Origin: Haemonchus contortus
Lineage: Eukaryota; Nematoda; Chromadorea; Rhabditida; Trichostrongylidae
Reading direction: 5' to 3'
Length of the DNA: 64,000 nucleotides
Assembly (NCBI GenBank): GCA_000469685.2
Contig: LS997564.1
Coordinates: 11,386,091 to 11,450,090, forward strand
Numbering within the stretch: position 1 is the first letter of the stretch; each line of letters begins with the position of its first letter. The notes under the pieces were generated by a model. It saw only the letters and a list, made by a program, of their open reading frames with translations, did not search any database and had not been told where the DNA came from. Shown one piece after another: positions 12,383-23,817 of the stretch. Position numbers and translations under genes: made by a program.

Positions 12383-12543
12383 CAGGGCCGCGCGAACGCA
12401 GCCCCACATCCAAAAATTTTGCCGTTGGCACACCTCACCTCGAGGTTGCCACGCGGGTCAGCCTTCACGAAAGTGCAATGTGAGGGCCTCACCACGGGGG
12501 TCCCGCCTTCTTGATCGCGAGATCCCCCCAGCCAGGTAAGTTT
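12383..12543 (-). ncRNA. U1 spliceosomal snRNA (class B)
   Basis: 161 nt on the minus strand, 5' end AAACTTACCTGGCTGGGG, with U1-70K and U1A loops intact. The Sm-like run reads AAAATTTTTGGATG, slightly different from its siblings but still a plausible Sm site. The 3' stem ends GCGCGGCCCTG. Confidence 0.9.
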
Positions 12544-12577
12544 ATGCATCGCCGGAGGTCTGAAGGGCATGAAAGTG

Positions 12578-12585
12578 CGTGCCGT
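12578..12585 (-). promoter_or_regulatory. PSE-like element of the U1 gene at 12383-12543
   Basis: ACGGCACG on the minus strand at -42 to -35. Confidence 0.72.
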
Positions 12586-12789
12586 AGGCCGACTGAGTGA
12601 ATTTAGTGCTTCTCAGTTCTGTTCAAGAGACGCAGACGAAAGGGCAAATGAACTTTCCCAGTGTTCTCACGCCTTCGTATCTTGCAAGTACGGGAACCCT
12701 CCAGTGAGAGGATACACAACACTGGAAACAAGGAGACACAGAGACATATTGACAGGAGCTGCACGCAGCGGTTAAATTAGCATTATTTT

Positions 12790-15700
12790 CTCGTGCTACT
12801 TTGAAGAGGATAGTTGTGACAGCGACCCAGAATGCTAGACTGTGGGAACTTCACTAGAGGGTCACTTCCCACCAAGCTGCTAACACTCGAAGGTCACTAC
12901 ACATACTGTCGTCACAGTAAACAAATGAGATAAACAGTTGAGGGAGATAGTACGGCTAAGTAGTTGATGGTTTGGAAAGGGCTTCAAGTAGCTGTGATAC
13001 ACTACTTTTACTTCTTCGAAACACGACCTTCTCTAGACGGTTCACTTTCTTACCTTTATTATTACTTTTTATTGATCTGTGAGAATATTTGACTTTGATC
13101 AAGCTAGCGATTTTTTTGTCATCGTTTCAAGTAGCGCTTCATGCCCTGTTTGAGACCTGCATGGCCTGAACGATAGCGATTTCAATCTAACCTTCTAGGA
13201 ATGCAGACGCCTTCATAGGGTCACCGCTCCGGGGGAAAGTGGTTTTTCATACTGAAATTCGTCCACATTTCATATTGCAATTCGTCCGTTGTTCTGGCAT
13301 TGAGAGTGATTTTGTTTGAAAAGACTTCGCCTTCCCACCTACCCAGCCTTTTACGTATTTGTTTACTTGATTTTTGTTGTTTATGAAAACAAGATTATTC
13401 AGGCGACCCTATCAGGGTTCCTGTCGCTCCATCATGAACACCTTGTCAGCCTGTTATCACTGAGACAACCGGTCTAGTTACATCGCTCATCGATTGAACG
13501 TAACGTTATGACACATCTCTTCAGCCTTTACTACTCTCTCAACTGTTGTTTACATATGACCACTGGGGTTCAATTGAGCCCCTAAAACTGTTACTGCAGT
13601 TCATCGTTCATTACTGTAATGTTTCCCGCTCATGAATATCGTCTTTGGGGTCATTCTTCTTTGTAAGCCATTGGTACATTGGGCCGAGGGTGATGTATTG
13701 TTATAGGGACTCTGGTTAAAGATAACCAAAGTTCAGCAACCCTCCATTGATTACGAGTTCAACCGCTGGAGTAGGATTCTTAAGATAAACATCAGGGCGA
13801 GTCATAGGTGCACTCAGACGCGAATCTTAGTGTGTCAAAAACATGGAAGTGAGGGAGTATTATCATAGCAAACTATTGAAGTCCAACCCTCATTGTGATT
13901 GTTTGTTGTTTGCTGATGTTGTTCTCTGCTTCCTTTTGTTTTCTTGTTTTCTGCTTGTTTTCCTTACTGAACACATTTCAAATAAAATTGGTCGAAATTC
14001 GCTGAAAGATCTGTAAATCTTTTGGTGGATCTGGTGGGAATAATGTAACGAGCACATCGAGGACGCGCCACGCATCCGCAGCTATTCCAGGAACAGAGCC
14101 AATCATTCGTCTCTTGAATTTAGATATTATTAAAATTAAAGTCTTAGTCGAAGCATTGCTTGCTCATTTTTCCCATTTTTCATTTCTCTGGTAGTTTCCA
14201 TTCATTCTTTTCATCTATCCATTACACAATAGATGCAGACAGATGGTATTTTCTAAGAACTTTCTATTCGTGGGAACGATCAAGTATTTTTGCGACTTTT
14301 AATATTGCTCTCACACCTACTTACCTATTGCAAATGAAATGCTTCTTACGTTAGTACCTTTGGAACCCAACGCATTTTTCGTTGATTTTGTTCTATTCTT
14401 TCCATTCTAACAAACTTCTACATGAAAAATGTGTGGTTCTGTGGTTGATTGAGGAAAAATTAAGAAATGTGAGAGAAATCTGACTAACAAGGCAGCAAAA
14501 ATTTGTTAGTGTCAGATAAGGGTGGTTTTTCCTGGTTGGTAATTCCATATGAGTTGATAATAGGAACTGTCACGTAATTCACCGCCCATTATGGGAACCC
14601 GTTTCAATCATCTCTGACGCTTCTTTTGATGGAATTAGTTCGAAGGAACAGTGTAGTCATCGAATATAAGCGTGGGGAAGGCCATGGCGGATGGAATATG
14701 AGCGAAAGCTTTGACATTCCGCTCCCATCTTTTCTGCTGTTCTGGAAGCATTTCGCTGGCTCCGCGTCCTAGCCTAAGAAAATCCAGATGGAAAAGGACC
14801 CAGTTTCCTTGAGGAGATTCATTTGGTTTCTAAATCATCTATTTTCACGTTTTCCCCTTCTGTGAGCTCCGTTCCTATTCCGACTTTTGATAGTTTTACT
14901 CTCATTGAACTGGAGTGCGACTTTACTACTTCGTAGAAGATTCCTGGAAATGAACGTACATATTTATATCTGCCGGCTTGATAAAGCTCCCACGCACCGA
15001 GCTTAAGCTCCATGGAACTCAGCATAGCTGAACAACTTATTTGTTTCCGTCTTTTAGACCTCTGGTGCTGTAAAGATCGTTTACTTGCCTCAGAGTGCCT
15101 TTTTGTATTACCAATCCCACCACTAGATGGAAGTTGAATGAATGGGAGTCAATCGATCCATACCTAATGACTTATTCTTCTACTTTACTCTTCACATGAG
15201 GGACCCCATGGCAGCTGATCAACTTGGGAATCATCTTACTTGTGGAATCCTCGATTTTGTGTTTTTTTTTCTATGTAATACCAGTATTTCTGTTCCTCTC
15301 CCCACGTACACCTGCCCATTTCGCTCCCAACGCCAAACTCTACCCTGTACCCTTCGCTCACTCTCTTCGCTCACAAGGGATGCCAGGACGCTATTAATCC
15401 TTAGCCAAAGACAAGCTGTGCCTATTGATTAATCATGTCTGGTATGTCCACAGTCGTAAAGGTCATTCTTTTGTCCTTTTTAAAGGTTGTCGTTTGCTAT
15501 CAAGAGCTTTTTACAGTGTAGGTATTACAGTATTATATCGTTGAGTAGTTATTTTCAAGAATTATTTGTCTAAAAAACTTATCTTCATCACATTGCTTTT
15601 GTTATCGCAATAAAATTTGTTTGTTAATGATCTTAACCTACTGCTAGACTACAGTACAAAGTTCGATTACTCCTAACCATTAGTGTGTTGTGTTCCTATA

Positions 15701-17080
15701 TTTTACCAACCCTTAGTTCTAGTTACGTACTAGTTTCTAAGTTAGTTTCTAGTTACTAATAATGATAGATATTTTTTACTTCCGATATTCAAGCTAATTA
15801 CTCACTATCACCCTTCTTTTCAAAACCCATTTCATTCTGAAGTATGTAGGAAATCACTTTCAAGATTCCAAAAAGTCCGGGAGGCTAACTTGCTCACTTC
15901 CGGCTCTTTTCTCTTTTTCAAGCCGTGGCTGGGGTTGAAAGACGTTTATGAGGGTAAATCGCCTTCAGGATAGAGGCCAAATTCGTAACCAGCGTTTTAT
16001 GACTGTCTTATCAGAAGTCCACCGTCTTCCTTTGATACGTGCGTGCGTGTACTTCCGAAGAGGTTGAATGGAAGAAAAACCAATGGCTACTTTGGTAAAA
16101 AAAAAAATCATACACGTGAAACTTAATGGATTCCGGAGATGCGCCACTTACTCATCTGACACTCAGAACGAATGCTCGGAATGCCATAGCTCGATAGTAC
16201 TCCAATCACCCAATGTCTGCGGAACTTCACCAAGGCGCTCCAAATAAGGGGTTTGCCAGTCCTGAGATATACTACCTGGATTCGAGCCCTGGGCAATGTG
16301 GCTAGGGAGCTTGCATATCTGGCGGGCTCGTTCAGCACTATGCTGCTTGCTATTTCTGCATTTATTTCAAGATTAAGCCTAGCAAACACCGCAGAAAGCA
16401 ACAAAAATAAATCCCGAATAAAGCTTGGCACTGGATACAGGGACCTTTCTGCTGGAATGCCCCATGTTAACATTGTTGCCTATCAGCCTATTGATTGACT
16501 GGATAGGCTGTTTTCCTTTGTAAATTAATGATTTTAAGACTGACCAAGGAGGCCTGTGGTTTACCAAAAAATGGCAAAAAAGTGTGAGAACATCCCTTTG
16601 TAAAAAAATATAATTCAAAAAACAGTATAAAAACATGAACAGCCTCAGTGACATACTTTTTCGATACTTTTTCGTATAGGAGCTAATCTTGTGTTAATAT
16701 ACATAGAGAGCTTCAACTCTGAACTTTCAAGTTGGAGCTGAACTCGAGTACTTGGGAAGAGGACCCTCACTTCGTCCCGCAGCAAATGTTTGCGCTGCTT
16801 TGGAGTCATATAGGTAGGCACAAGGGGAAGGAAAATGATCAAAGTTTAGAGGGCGAAATCCATTATCATCACCTCTGCGGCATCGGAGGCATATTTCTTC
16901 GCCTCCAATCATTTTCTAAAGTAATTACTCGAGCTCATAAGCTTCTCTTTCTATATTGTGTCACTGACTGACTACTGAAATAGTTCTGCCTTCGGGTAAC
17001 TGTTATAAGGTGTCACTTAAAGCTTCTTCGGAATTCCTCTTCTCGTATTATTACGATTTACTGCCGGAACCAAGTGCTGA
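12790..17080. other. Intergenic, no gene seen
   Basis: Only short open frames without convincing splice signals. Nothing was recognised on either strand. Confidence 0.45.
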
Positions 17081-17094
17081 TAACATTTTGCAGG

Positions 17095-20000
17095 ATGGCG
17101 TCGACTTCGAAGAATTTAGGCACGATAATTGGTGATCTCGACTTGGAAGCACTTTCAGCGTATGAAGATGCTCTTGATGAAAGCGAAACGGAATTGAAGC
17201 GATTATGCGAAGTAGCTGCGGAGCATCTGACTCGAGAAAGGTGAGTCTTTTCTCAATACCATTGCTATTTTTATCTATTTACCCAGCAAACTCGCCATGC
17301 AGGGTACCATCACTCAACTGTGACGAGCAGTATACGAAAGTATTCAGAAGTATACTAAAAATACAAAGTTCTCAAACGGTATGACGATTCAGCACAATGG
17401 CTTCTGTATCCTGTGCTGCTGCTACGCCATTGCCACTCTGTACATGGGAACTTCGTATCAGGGCTAATGTTACACTCCTGACCTCACGTTACGTACTACG
17501 TGCCTGTCTGTAGTAATAAAAAACCATCCTGAAAACAATTTGACGTTCACACGTTGGGCATTGTTTTGCTCTGCTGACGTTGGCGTAAGAAGGGGCCAAA
17601 GTTGACACGAGCCTTTCCCGTTCTCGTGAACCCATACCAGCCACGACTGATGTTTGATGACTAACTCAGCTCCCGATGTTCTCTGTTCACTTTCTCCCTC
17701 AGCGCAAGTTCCTTGCTTCTTTCCTTTCTTCTCAGGTTACTCTAGAGGATTGCTGAAAAATGAGAACCCAAATACGGTTCACGTGCCAGATTCTTTCAGT
17801 TTCTCTTCCGATTGGCTCCACTTTTTTAGGCAGTGGTGGTTGCATCTTCAATGGCTATTTACCATTCTAAAAACTCTGATTCACTGTTCTCATTAGGGCA
17901 AACATGATCCTTCTCCTTTGCTCATCTCGCTACAGTGTGGTGACATTTTTTGTGGGCATAGGTTCCAGTTTGAGCGCGAGAATACACTACAGAGTTTGGC
18001 AGGACTTTCGAACTGATATGATGGTCAGCTCCGAGCTGACTACATGACAGGAAACTTTTTCTCTCGAATTCCTTAGATTGTCAGATGCAATGCATGTGAT
18101 AATAGTACAATGTCGTAGTACAATGTATTTGTAGACCTCGTCCACAAGCCATCGTTCCCCCTCCTATGATCCGATCTCCATCTTCAACCACAAAACGCAC
18201 CAAACGGTCTAGCAGTAGCAGCAGCATAGAAAAGATACCCGAAGGTGAGCCTTGCATGTTACCATTTTGATCGGAAACGAGTTAGTTGCTGTGCTCTACA
18301 AGTATATTGCTCCATCTTCCATCTGGATGGAAATGGATAATGCCAATTGGGGCATGGTTGGGGATGGAATTGTTGGTAAGCACCCGCCCAAACCCTCGGT
18401 ATTTCATCCCCACAAGATCGGGTTATGAGTACCAGGGTCGTCCGGCAGGATAAAAACACTGCCGTGAAAGCACCACTACTATTGTGAATAGGGATTATAC
18501 GTGGGAGACCTTCGATAAATGAGATTGATCAACGTCAAAAGACTTTATGTTCCTTCCTATTTTATTCCATTTTTCACAGCTTTTGTTTATCAGTCTACGG
18601 ATCTCCTTCACTGAGTTCTCTCTCACTGAAGGATCCTCAGCCGGTTAGTGACGAGGCTACGTAGGGCGTCCCCAGGTGGCGGATAGGGGAGTTAATCGCC
18701 GACCAAAAGTCACCAGTACTTGCCCAGAGACGCAGGTGGATTCAGGGGATGGACTCCTTGATTCTGCTGTGCTGGGTCGATATACCCTCTGTTCCTCGCA
18801 GGCGATCCACGCATACGTGTGTGGAGAGTCTGTGGGTGCAGTTGGTATCCTGCCCATCGACTCGGCCAAAAGCTTGCATTCGAGTGACGAACAAGTCACA
18901 CTGGGAAGTATCTGGGAGGCGATTCGGGGCCGCCTCCAAAAACAAAGCCCCTTGTCCAACCCCCCACGTCAGAGCCTGGCAAGCTACACGATGGGTTTTT
19001 TTCTTTCACCGCCAGAAACAGTAATAAAAATGGGCCTCATTCCCCTGAACCTGAGGGAGCCCCCAATACGGCAGCGTTGGGTAGGACCGCTCGGGAGAGG
19101 CTGCTAAAATCTCAGGGCCAAAACAGGCTGCTCAAAAGGAGAAGGACTAAGATGGCGATCTGTACTTTCAACGCACGGACGCTTGCATCGGAAGCGTGTA
19201 TAGAAGACCTGATGATGCAAGCTAGGAAGATCAAGTACGACGTCATCGGACTGACCGAGACGAGAAGGCATCGCCCGCTGCACGCTGTATTTGAGACGGG
19301 AGAGGAACTGTTCCTTGGAACATGCGACAGTAAAGGCGTCGGCGGCGTAGGTGTCCTCGTCAACACGCACTTGGCCATGAACATCGATTCGTACGAAAGC
19401 TTAACAACCCGAATCGGACGTTTGCGATTAAGAAGATGTGGCTCAACCCCAGCTCTAACCATCTTCGTTGCTTACGCACCAACATCGAGCTACGAAGAAG
19501 AGGAGTTGGAAGCGTTTTATATGGATCTGGAGAGGCTCTACAGAGAAGACCACACTTTCTTCAAGGTCATCGTCGGTGACTTTAACGCCAAGATTGGCCC
19601 CAGAAGAACGGCTGAAGAGCTTCACATCGGGACTCACGGAGTGGAATGGAATGAGCAGGGTGAAAGGCTGTCCGAGTTTATCATGACGACCCACACCATC
19701 CATGGTAACTCGCAGTTCCAGAAGCCCTCTCATTTAAGATGGACATGGGAGTCACCTGGTGGACAGTTCCATAATGAAATAGACCACATCATCTTCAATC
19801 GGAGATTTTGCCTGACCGACGTCGCTGTTGTTCCGAAGTTCTACACGGAATCGGACCATCGTCTCCTCCGCGCTAGATTCTGCTTCTCAGTGCGTGGGGA
19901 GAGAGCTATGAAGTTTCGGAAACGAAGCCCCAAGACCTCCATCAACTGGGACCACTTCGCTTCCCTTGCGAGTAAATGGGAAGATTCCGTTATCGACAAC

Positions 20001-23000
20001 ATCGATGATGAGTACAACCGGCTCGTCGAACATCTTCACGACAGCGCTAGAAAAGCTGAGAGTCCACAAGTAGCCAAGAGACGACTCTCTTCGAAGACTC
20101 TCGAGCTGATACGCCAGCGCGGAATCGCGCGAGCTACAGGCAATTATCAACAAACGTCCGAACTTGCGAAGCAATGCAGAGAAGCGATAAAGGAAGATCT
20201 GAAAGAGAGAAGAGCAGCAGTCATGGACGAAGCCGCCGAGGCCGGAAGGAGCATTCGCAAAGCCCGACGGAGCTTCGCCAACTACAAGACCAAGATGACC
20301 TCCCTTCGTCGTCCTGACGGAACCGTTACTGCATCCCGGAGGGCAATGGAGAAGGTCATCTACGACTTCTACTCGGATCTCTTCGAAAGCCACGTCTACC
20401 TGCCTACTCACCATCTCAGGCAAGACGAATATATCGCTCCTTCGGTTCTCCCTTCCGAAATACGACATGCCATCAAGTCGATGAAGAACTGTACAGCGCC
20501 CAGTCCCGACAGGATCAAACCAGAACATCTGAAGAGTGTACCACAAGTCATCATCAAAACTCTGGCTAGGCTCTTCACGCGGTACCTGTCGGAATGCAAA
20601 GTACCCACGTCGTGGAAAACTAGCAAGACTGTATTGCTGTACAAAAAGGGAGATCCAGACGATATTGGCAATTATCGCCCAATCTGCCTGCTGTCCGTAA
20701 TCTACAAGCTTTTCACTCGTGTCATCCTAAACAGGATTGGCAGAATATTAGATGAAGGACAGCCATGCGAGCAAGCAGGGTTTCGGAAAGGGTTCAGTAC
20801 AATCGATCATATCCACACCCTAACAAGGCTCATTGAAGTATCGCGAGAGTACAAAATGCCGCTATGTCTTACGTTCATCGATTTGAAGAAAGCCTTTGAC
20901 ACTGTCGAGACAGAAGCGGTAATCGAAGCCCTGGGCAACCAGGGTGTTCCTACTCACTATATAAGGATGCTTCGTGAGCTCTACGACAACTTTACGACCA
21001 GGATTTCACCATTCTACAAGGAAGTCATTATCAACGTGAAGAGAGGTGTCCGGCAGGGCGATACCATATCGCCCAAACTTTTCAGTGCCGCTCCCGAGAA
21101 TATCATGCGTCATTTGGAATGGGAAGACTTGGGAGTGAAGGTCGACGGCCGCTATCTACATCACCTCCGCTTTGCAGACGACATCGTTCTCATAACACCG
21201 AACATCGAGCAGGCGGAACGAATGCTGGCCGAGTTTGACAATGCTTGTGGAAAGATCGGATTGAGACTGAACTTAACGAAGACGATGTTCATGAAAAACG
21301 GTTTGGTACCTGATGCTCCCTTCACGCTAAACGGAAAGAATATCTCCGAATGCTCTAGCTATGTGTATCTAGGTCGGGAAGTCAACATGATGAACGACCT
21401 AGCTCCGGAGCTGTGCAGAAGGAAACGCGCTGCGTGGGGAGCATTTAAGAATATCGAAGGAGTAGTGAAGAAGACAAAGATCATCCGGCTCCGCGCTCAC
21501 CTTTTCGACACTGCTGTTCTTCCTGCTTTGACGTACGCCTCAGAGACTTGGACTCTACGAAAGCAGGATGAGCATGCTGTCAGCGTTGCTCAACGCGCTT
21601 TGGAAAGGACGATGCTCGGAATTTCCCTGTACACGCAAGTGCAGAAGGGAATCCGGAGTTCCGAGCTCCGCCAACGAACGAAGATCAGGGATGCCGTTGA
21701 CCACGCCAAGAAATCGAAGATCAGGTGGGCCGGACACGTTATGCGATATAGTGATGACCATTGGACCAGAGCGGTTACTGACTGGATTCCTCGGGACATC
21801 AAACGAACTCCAGGAAGGCCGCCAACGAGATGGTCAGACTTCTTCACGAAAGCTCTGAACGAAAGGAATGTTGATCCTCGTGTCCCTGGAGCGATTCATT
21901 GGACCACTCTGGCTCGTAACAGGGACGAATGGAGACGTTACTGGCGCCCGCTCGAGGAAATCGACGATCAACGGGACGACAGGTGATACAGGTTGTTTAT
22001 CAGTGAAGAGAGAGGGCTTTGGGCTTTCCTAATCACCACCATTACCTCCCTCCTACATCAATGATTCATTTTTTGAGTGGCACTGCTCTAACTCTCATTC
22101 TAACTGTTCGATTTAGGTCAGTCAAGTACATTAAGAAGTCGTCGCTCTAACGCAGGACGGAAAGATCGGTCAAGCCGTGGTGGTCAGAACAGTAGTAATG
22201 GGCAGAAAAGTGGCAGCGATCATTCAGATTCACCCGACGAATGGCGGATGATCAACTATACTGTAAGTCAGTTACCGCACTCACCTCATCTGCAGAATGT
22301 GAGTGTTATGTCCATTTCAGTTTCAAGAAGTTTCACATTATCCGGTGTTGATGCAAATCAATCAACAAATGCAAATGTTGAGTCGTCAACTCTATGAAAT
22401 TGAGTCCACAAATGCTTTACAGCTGAAGATTATCGCCCAGTTGCTGGCTAAACTAATAAAGGTGAGGCTTTTGGTAAGAGGAAATCAATTTGATTTGTCT
22501 TGGCAATAGGCATAGCCTAAGAGTATAGGAATTCGATGGTACCCATGCTGTTATTTGAATTTTATTCCGTTCTAGGCACATCTCACAATAATTTTGAGAT
22601 ATCTAGCTCAAGTGAAATGGTATGTTGCGGACTAGTGCAAAAATGGTAAGGAGGCGCGGGAAATGGCGAATTTTGAGGGGAAATAACGCTTCAGTTACGT
22701 AGCACGAAAGGGCATAGTACGAGATTCTGTGTCTGTGATGGTCTGGGTGTCTCCCACGTGAACGTTCTATTACTGCGTGTCACGAAATTTCAGGGTGCAT
22801 CCTTAAGCTCGTCACAATACACAATAATATAAGGGCACTTATAGTGGGTTGGCAGACGTACACACCCAAAAGTGGACGGGGTGTGGTGCGTTAGGAACGA
22901 AATGGTCGCGTCGCGGTGAAAGGGGCGTCGCGCGCGAAGGAATGTATCAGGATGCAGCAGTAGGTAAGAAATACAAGAACAAAAGTACTAATAGTAGAAT

Positions 23001-23617
23001 TATGCATAAAATAATGATCGCATATCGATTGAGCTGTTTGAAGAACGCCAGAGCTGTAATAACGGCGAATGAGTGGTCCGCGACAGTCGCGTGCGGCTAA
23101 TCGATTACCCAACATCGTTCCTAACGCCCGTCTCCCCTTATAACGTCCTGTCGGATCATTTTTCGACTCGGCAATGCACCAGAAGCTATCCTGGGGGTCA
23201 CAAGTTCCTCCTAAAGGAGGAATCTCGAACCCATGACTAAAGTGAACCATGCCGCCTCCAAGCACAAAGTCTTTAATGTTGCCCTGTCACACCGATGCAG
23301 AACCCAGTGACAATAGCCTTTCTCGAAAACGAATATAAAGCAATATGTTACTTTATGAAGAACATCTGACTGAACTTAATTTCATTTCTCAGGCCCGACG
23401 GCGACCGCTCTACGCTATGGCACGATTTTTACCACTGATGCCGGTTATGTTCTTTGTTATATTCTGGCCTCTCATTGCTAATCTCATCTACAGGTTTATT
23501 ACTAGGTAAATAGTCTATTTTGCGTAACGGGTTCAATCTGTAAGTGTCCGCTACTGAATGAAAAAGTAGAATTTCAGGCGACGACAAGGACTAGGAGTGC
23601 TTCTTCGCTACCTATGA
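17095..23617 (+). CDS. Coiled-coil protein with C-terminal membrane anchor, ACBD5-like tail
   Basis: Exons: 17095-17240, 18135-18244, 22117-22262, 22321-22461, 23393-23505, 23578-23617; phases fit at every junction (231 residues). The start follows a trans-splice-type acceptor TTTTGCAG, one base before ATG. Residues 1-50 are acidic and helical ([20 protein letters not shown]). A basic Ser-rich linker follows ([11 protein letters not shown]), then a Gln/Met-rich predicted coiled coil in exon 4 and a C-terminal hydrophobic segment [18 protein letters not shown] with basic flanks. The IxWPxIAxxL pattern resembles the peroxisomal/ER tail anchor of ACBD4/5, from memory of the family. No acyl-CoA-binding domain is visible, so this is a resemblance of the anchor only. 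Reading through the exon 5 donor ends the protein at the TAA at 23507-23509 (219 residues). Intron 2 holds an intact RTE element. Function not established. Confidence 0.8.
18443..18549 (+). repeat. SINE 3' fragment
   Basis: GGATAAAAACACTG and the tail GAGATTGATCAACGTCAAAAGACTTTATG match the body and tail blocks of the SINE at 12045. The tRNA-like head is not recognisable. Confidence 0.5.
18676..19107 (+). CDS. RTE ORF1-like open frame
   Basis: A 143-residue frame in the 5' part of the RTE element, overlapping the start of the endonuclease/RT frame by 31 bp. RTE elements often carry a small, poorly conserved first ORF in this place. No domain was recognised, and it may be 5' UTR with a chance open frame. 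Confidence 0.4.
   Translation: MADRGVNRRPKVTSTCPETQVDSGDGLLDSAVLGRYTLCSSQAIHAYVCGESVGAVGILPIDSAKSLHSSDEQVTLGSIWEAIRGRLQKQSPLSNPPRQSLASYTMGFFLSPPETVIKMGLIPLNLREPPIRQRWVGPLGRGC
19077..21986 (+). CDS. RTE endonuclease-reverse transcriptase
   Basis: 969 residues. An APE-type endonuclease comes first: N32 in FNARTL, E61 in GLTETRRH, D168/N170 in VGDFNAK and S259-D260-H261 in ESDHRLL, all expected catalytic positions. The reverse transcriptase follows, with [67 protein letters not shown] and the catalytic FADD at 699-702, then the VYLG thumb-side motif and a C-terminal region with RWAGHVMR. Length and order match RTE/BovB-type proteins. The ATG at 19152 (M26), just before the endonuclease fold, is an equally plausible start. 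The protein nicks genomic DNA and copies the element RNA at the nick. Confidence 0.95.
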   Translation: MGRTARERLLKSQGQNRLLKRRRTKMAICTFNARTLASEACIEDLMMQARKIKYDVIGLTETRRHRPLHAVFETGEELFLGTCDSKGVGGVGVLVNTHLAMNIDSYESLTTRIGRLRLRRCGSTPALTIFVAYAPTSSYEEEELEAFYMDLERLYREDHTFFKVIVGDFNAKIGPRRTAEELHIGTHGVEWNEQGERLSEFIMTTHTIHGNSQFQKPSHLRWTWESPGGQFHNEIDHIIFNRRFCLTDVAVVPKFYTESDHRLLRARFCFSVRGERAMKFRKRSPKTSINWDHFASLASKWEDSVIDNIDDEYNRLVEHLHDSARKAESPQVAKRRLSSKTLELIRQRGIARATGNYQQTSELAKQCREAIKEDLKERRAAVMDEAAEAGRSIRKARRSFANYKTKMTSLRRPDGTVTASRRAMEKVIYDFYSDLFESHVYLPTHHLRQDEYIAPSVLPSEIRHAIKSMKNCTAPSPDRIKPEHLKSVPQVIIKTLARLFTRYLSECKVPTSWKTSKTVLLYKKGDPDDIGNYRPICLLSVIYKLFTRVILNRIGRILDEGQPCEQAGFRKGFSTIDHIHTLTRLIEVSREYKMPLCLTFIDLKKAFDTVETEAVIEALGNQGVPTHYIRMLRELYDNFTTRISPFYKEVIINVKRGVRQGDTISPKLFSAAPENIMRHLEWEDLGVKVDGRYLHHLRFADDIVLITPNIEQAERMLAEFDNACGKIGLRLNLTKTMFMKNGLVPDAPFTLNGKNISECSSYVYLGREVNMMNDLAPELCRRKRAAWGAFKNIEGVVKKTKIIRLRAHLFDTAVLPALTYASETWTLRKQDEHAVSVAQRALERTMLGISLYTQVQKGIRSSELRQRTKIRDAVDHAKKSKIRWAGHVMRYSDDHWTRAVTDWIPRDIKRTPGRPPTRWSDFFTKALNERNVDPRVPGAIHWTTLARNRDEWRRYWRPLEEIDDQRDDR

Positions 23618-23817
23618 ATCCATTCTGATGGGTTCCGATAAATTCTTGTGACTATCAATGTTATCTGATAAATGTTCCAGCTTTCTTCCCTCTTCACTGT
23701 TGAGTTACCAGATGTTCAAGAGCATGTGAAAATTGTAAATAGTAACTACTGGGTAGGTACCTATGAAGGCACGAGGTCGAGGTGAATATGTTCAAATGTT
23801 ATGCATATGACTTTTAA

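Larger units (their letters stand above)
18595..21992 (+). mobile_element. Full-length RTE-clade non-LTR retrotransposon
   Basis: A 3398-bp element flanked by the perfect 12-bp duplication TTGTTTATCAGT (18583-18594 and 21993-22004), the mark of target-primed insertion. It contains a short ORF1-like frame overlapping one long endonuclease/reverse-transcriptase frame, and its 3' end lies 6 bp past the stop codon (AGGTGATACAGG), as in compact RTE elements. It lies in sense in intron 2 of the tail-anchored protein gene. With no frameshift or stop and identical target duplications, it looks recent and possibly competent. Confidence 0.93.

Noticed and set aside
16240..16480. Overlapping open frames on both strands with a B-box-like ATTCGAGCCC
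   Set aside because: No A box at tRNA spacing and no match to the SINE family blocks; frames show no domain.
22885..23125. 13-bp inverted match GCGTTAGGAACGA / TCGTTCCTAACGC
   Set aside because: Short arms more than 200 bp apart, with no target duplication or further pairing; may be chance or an unrecognised element.
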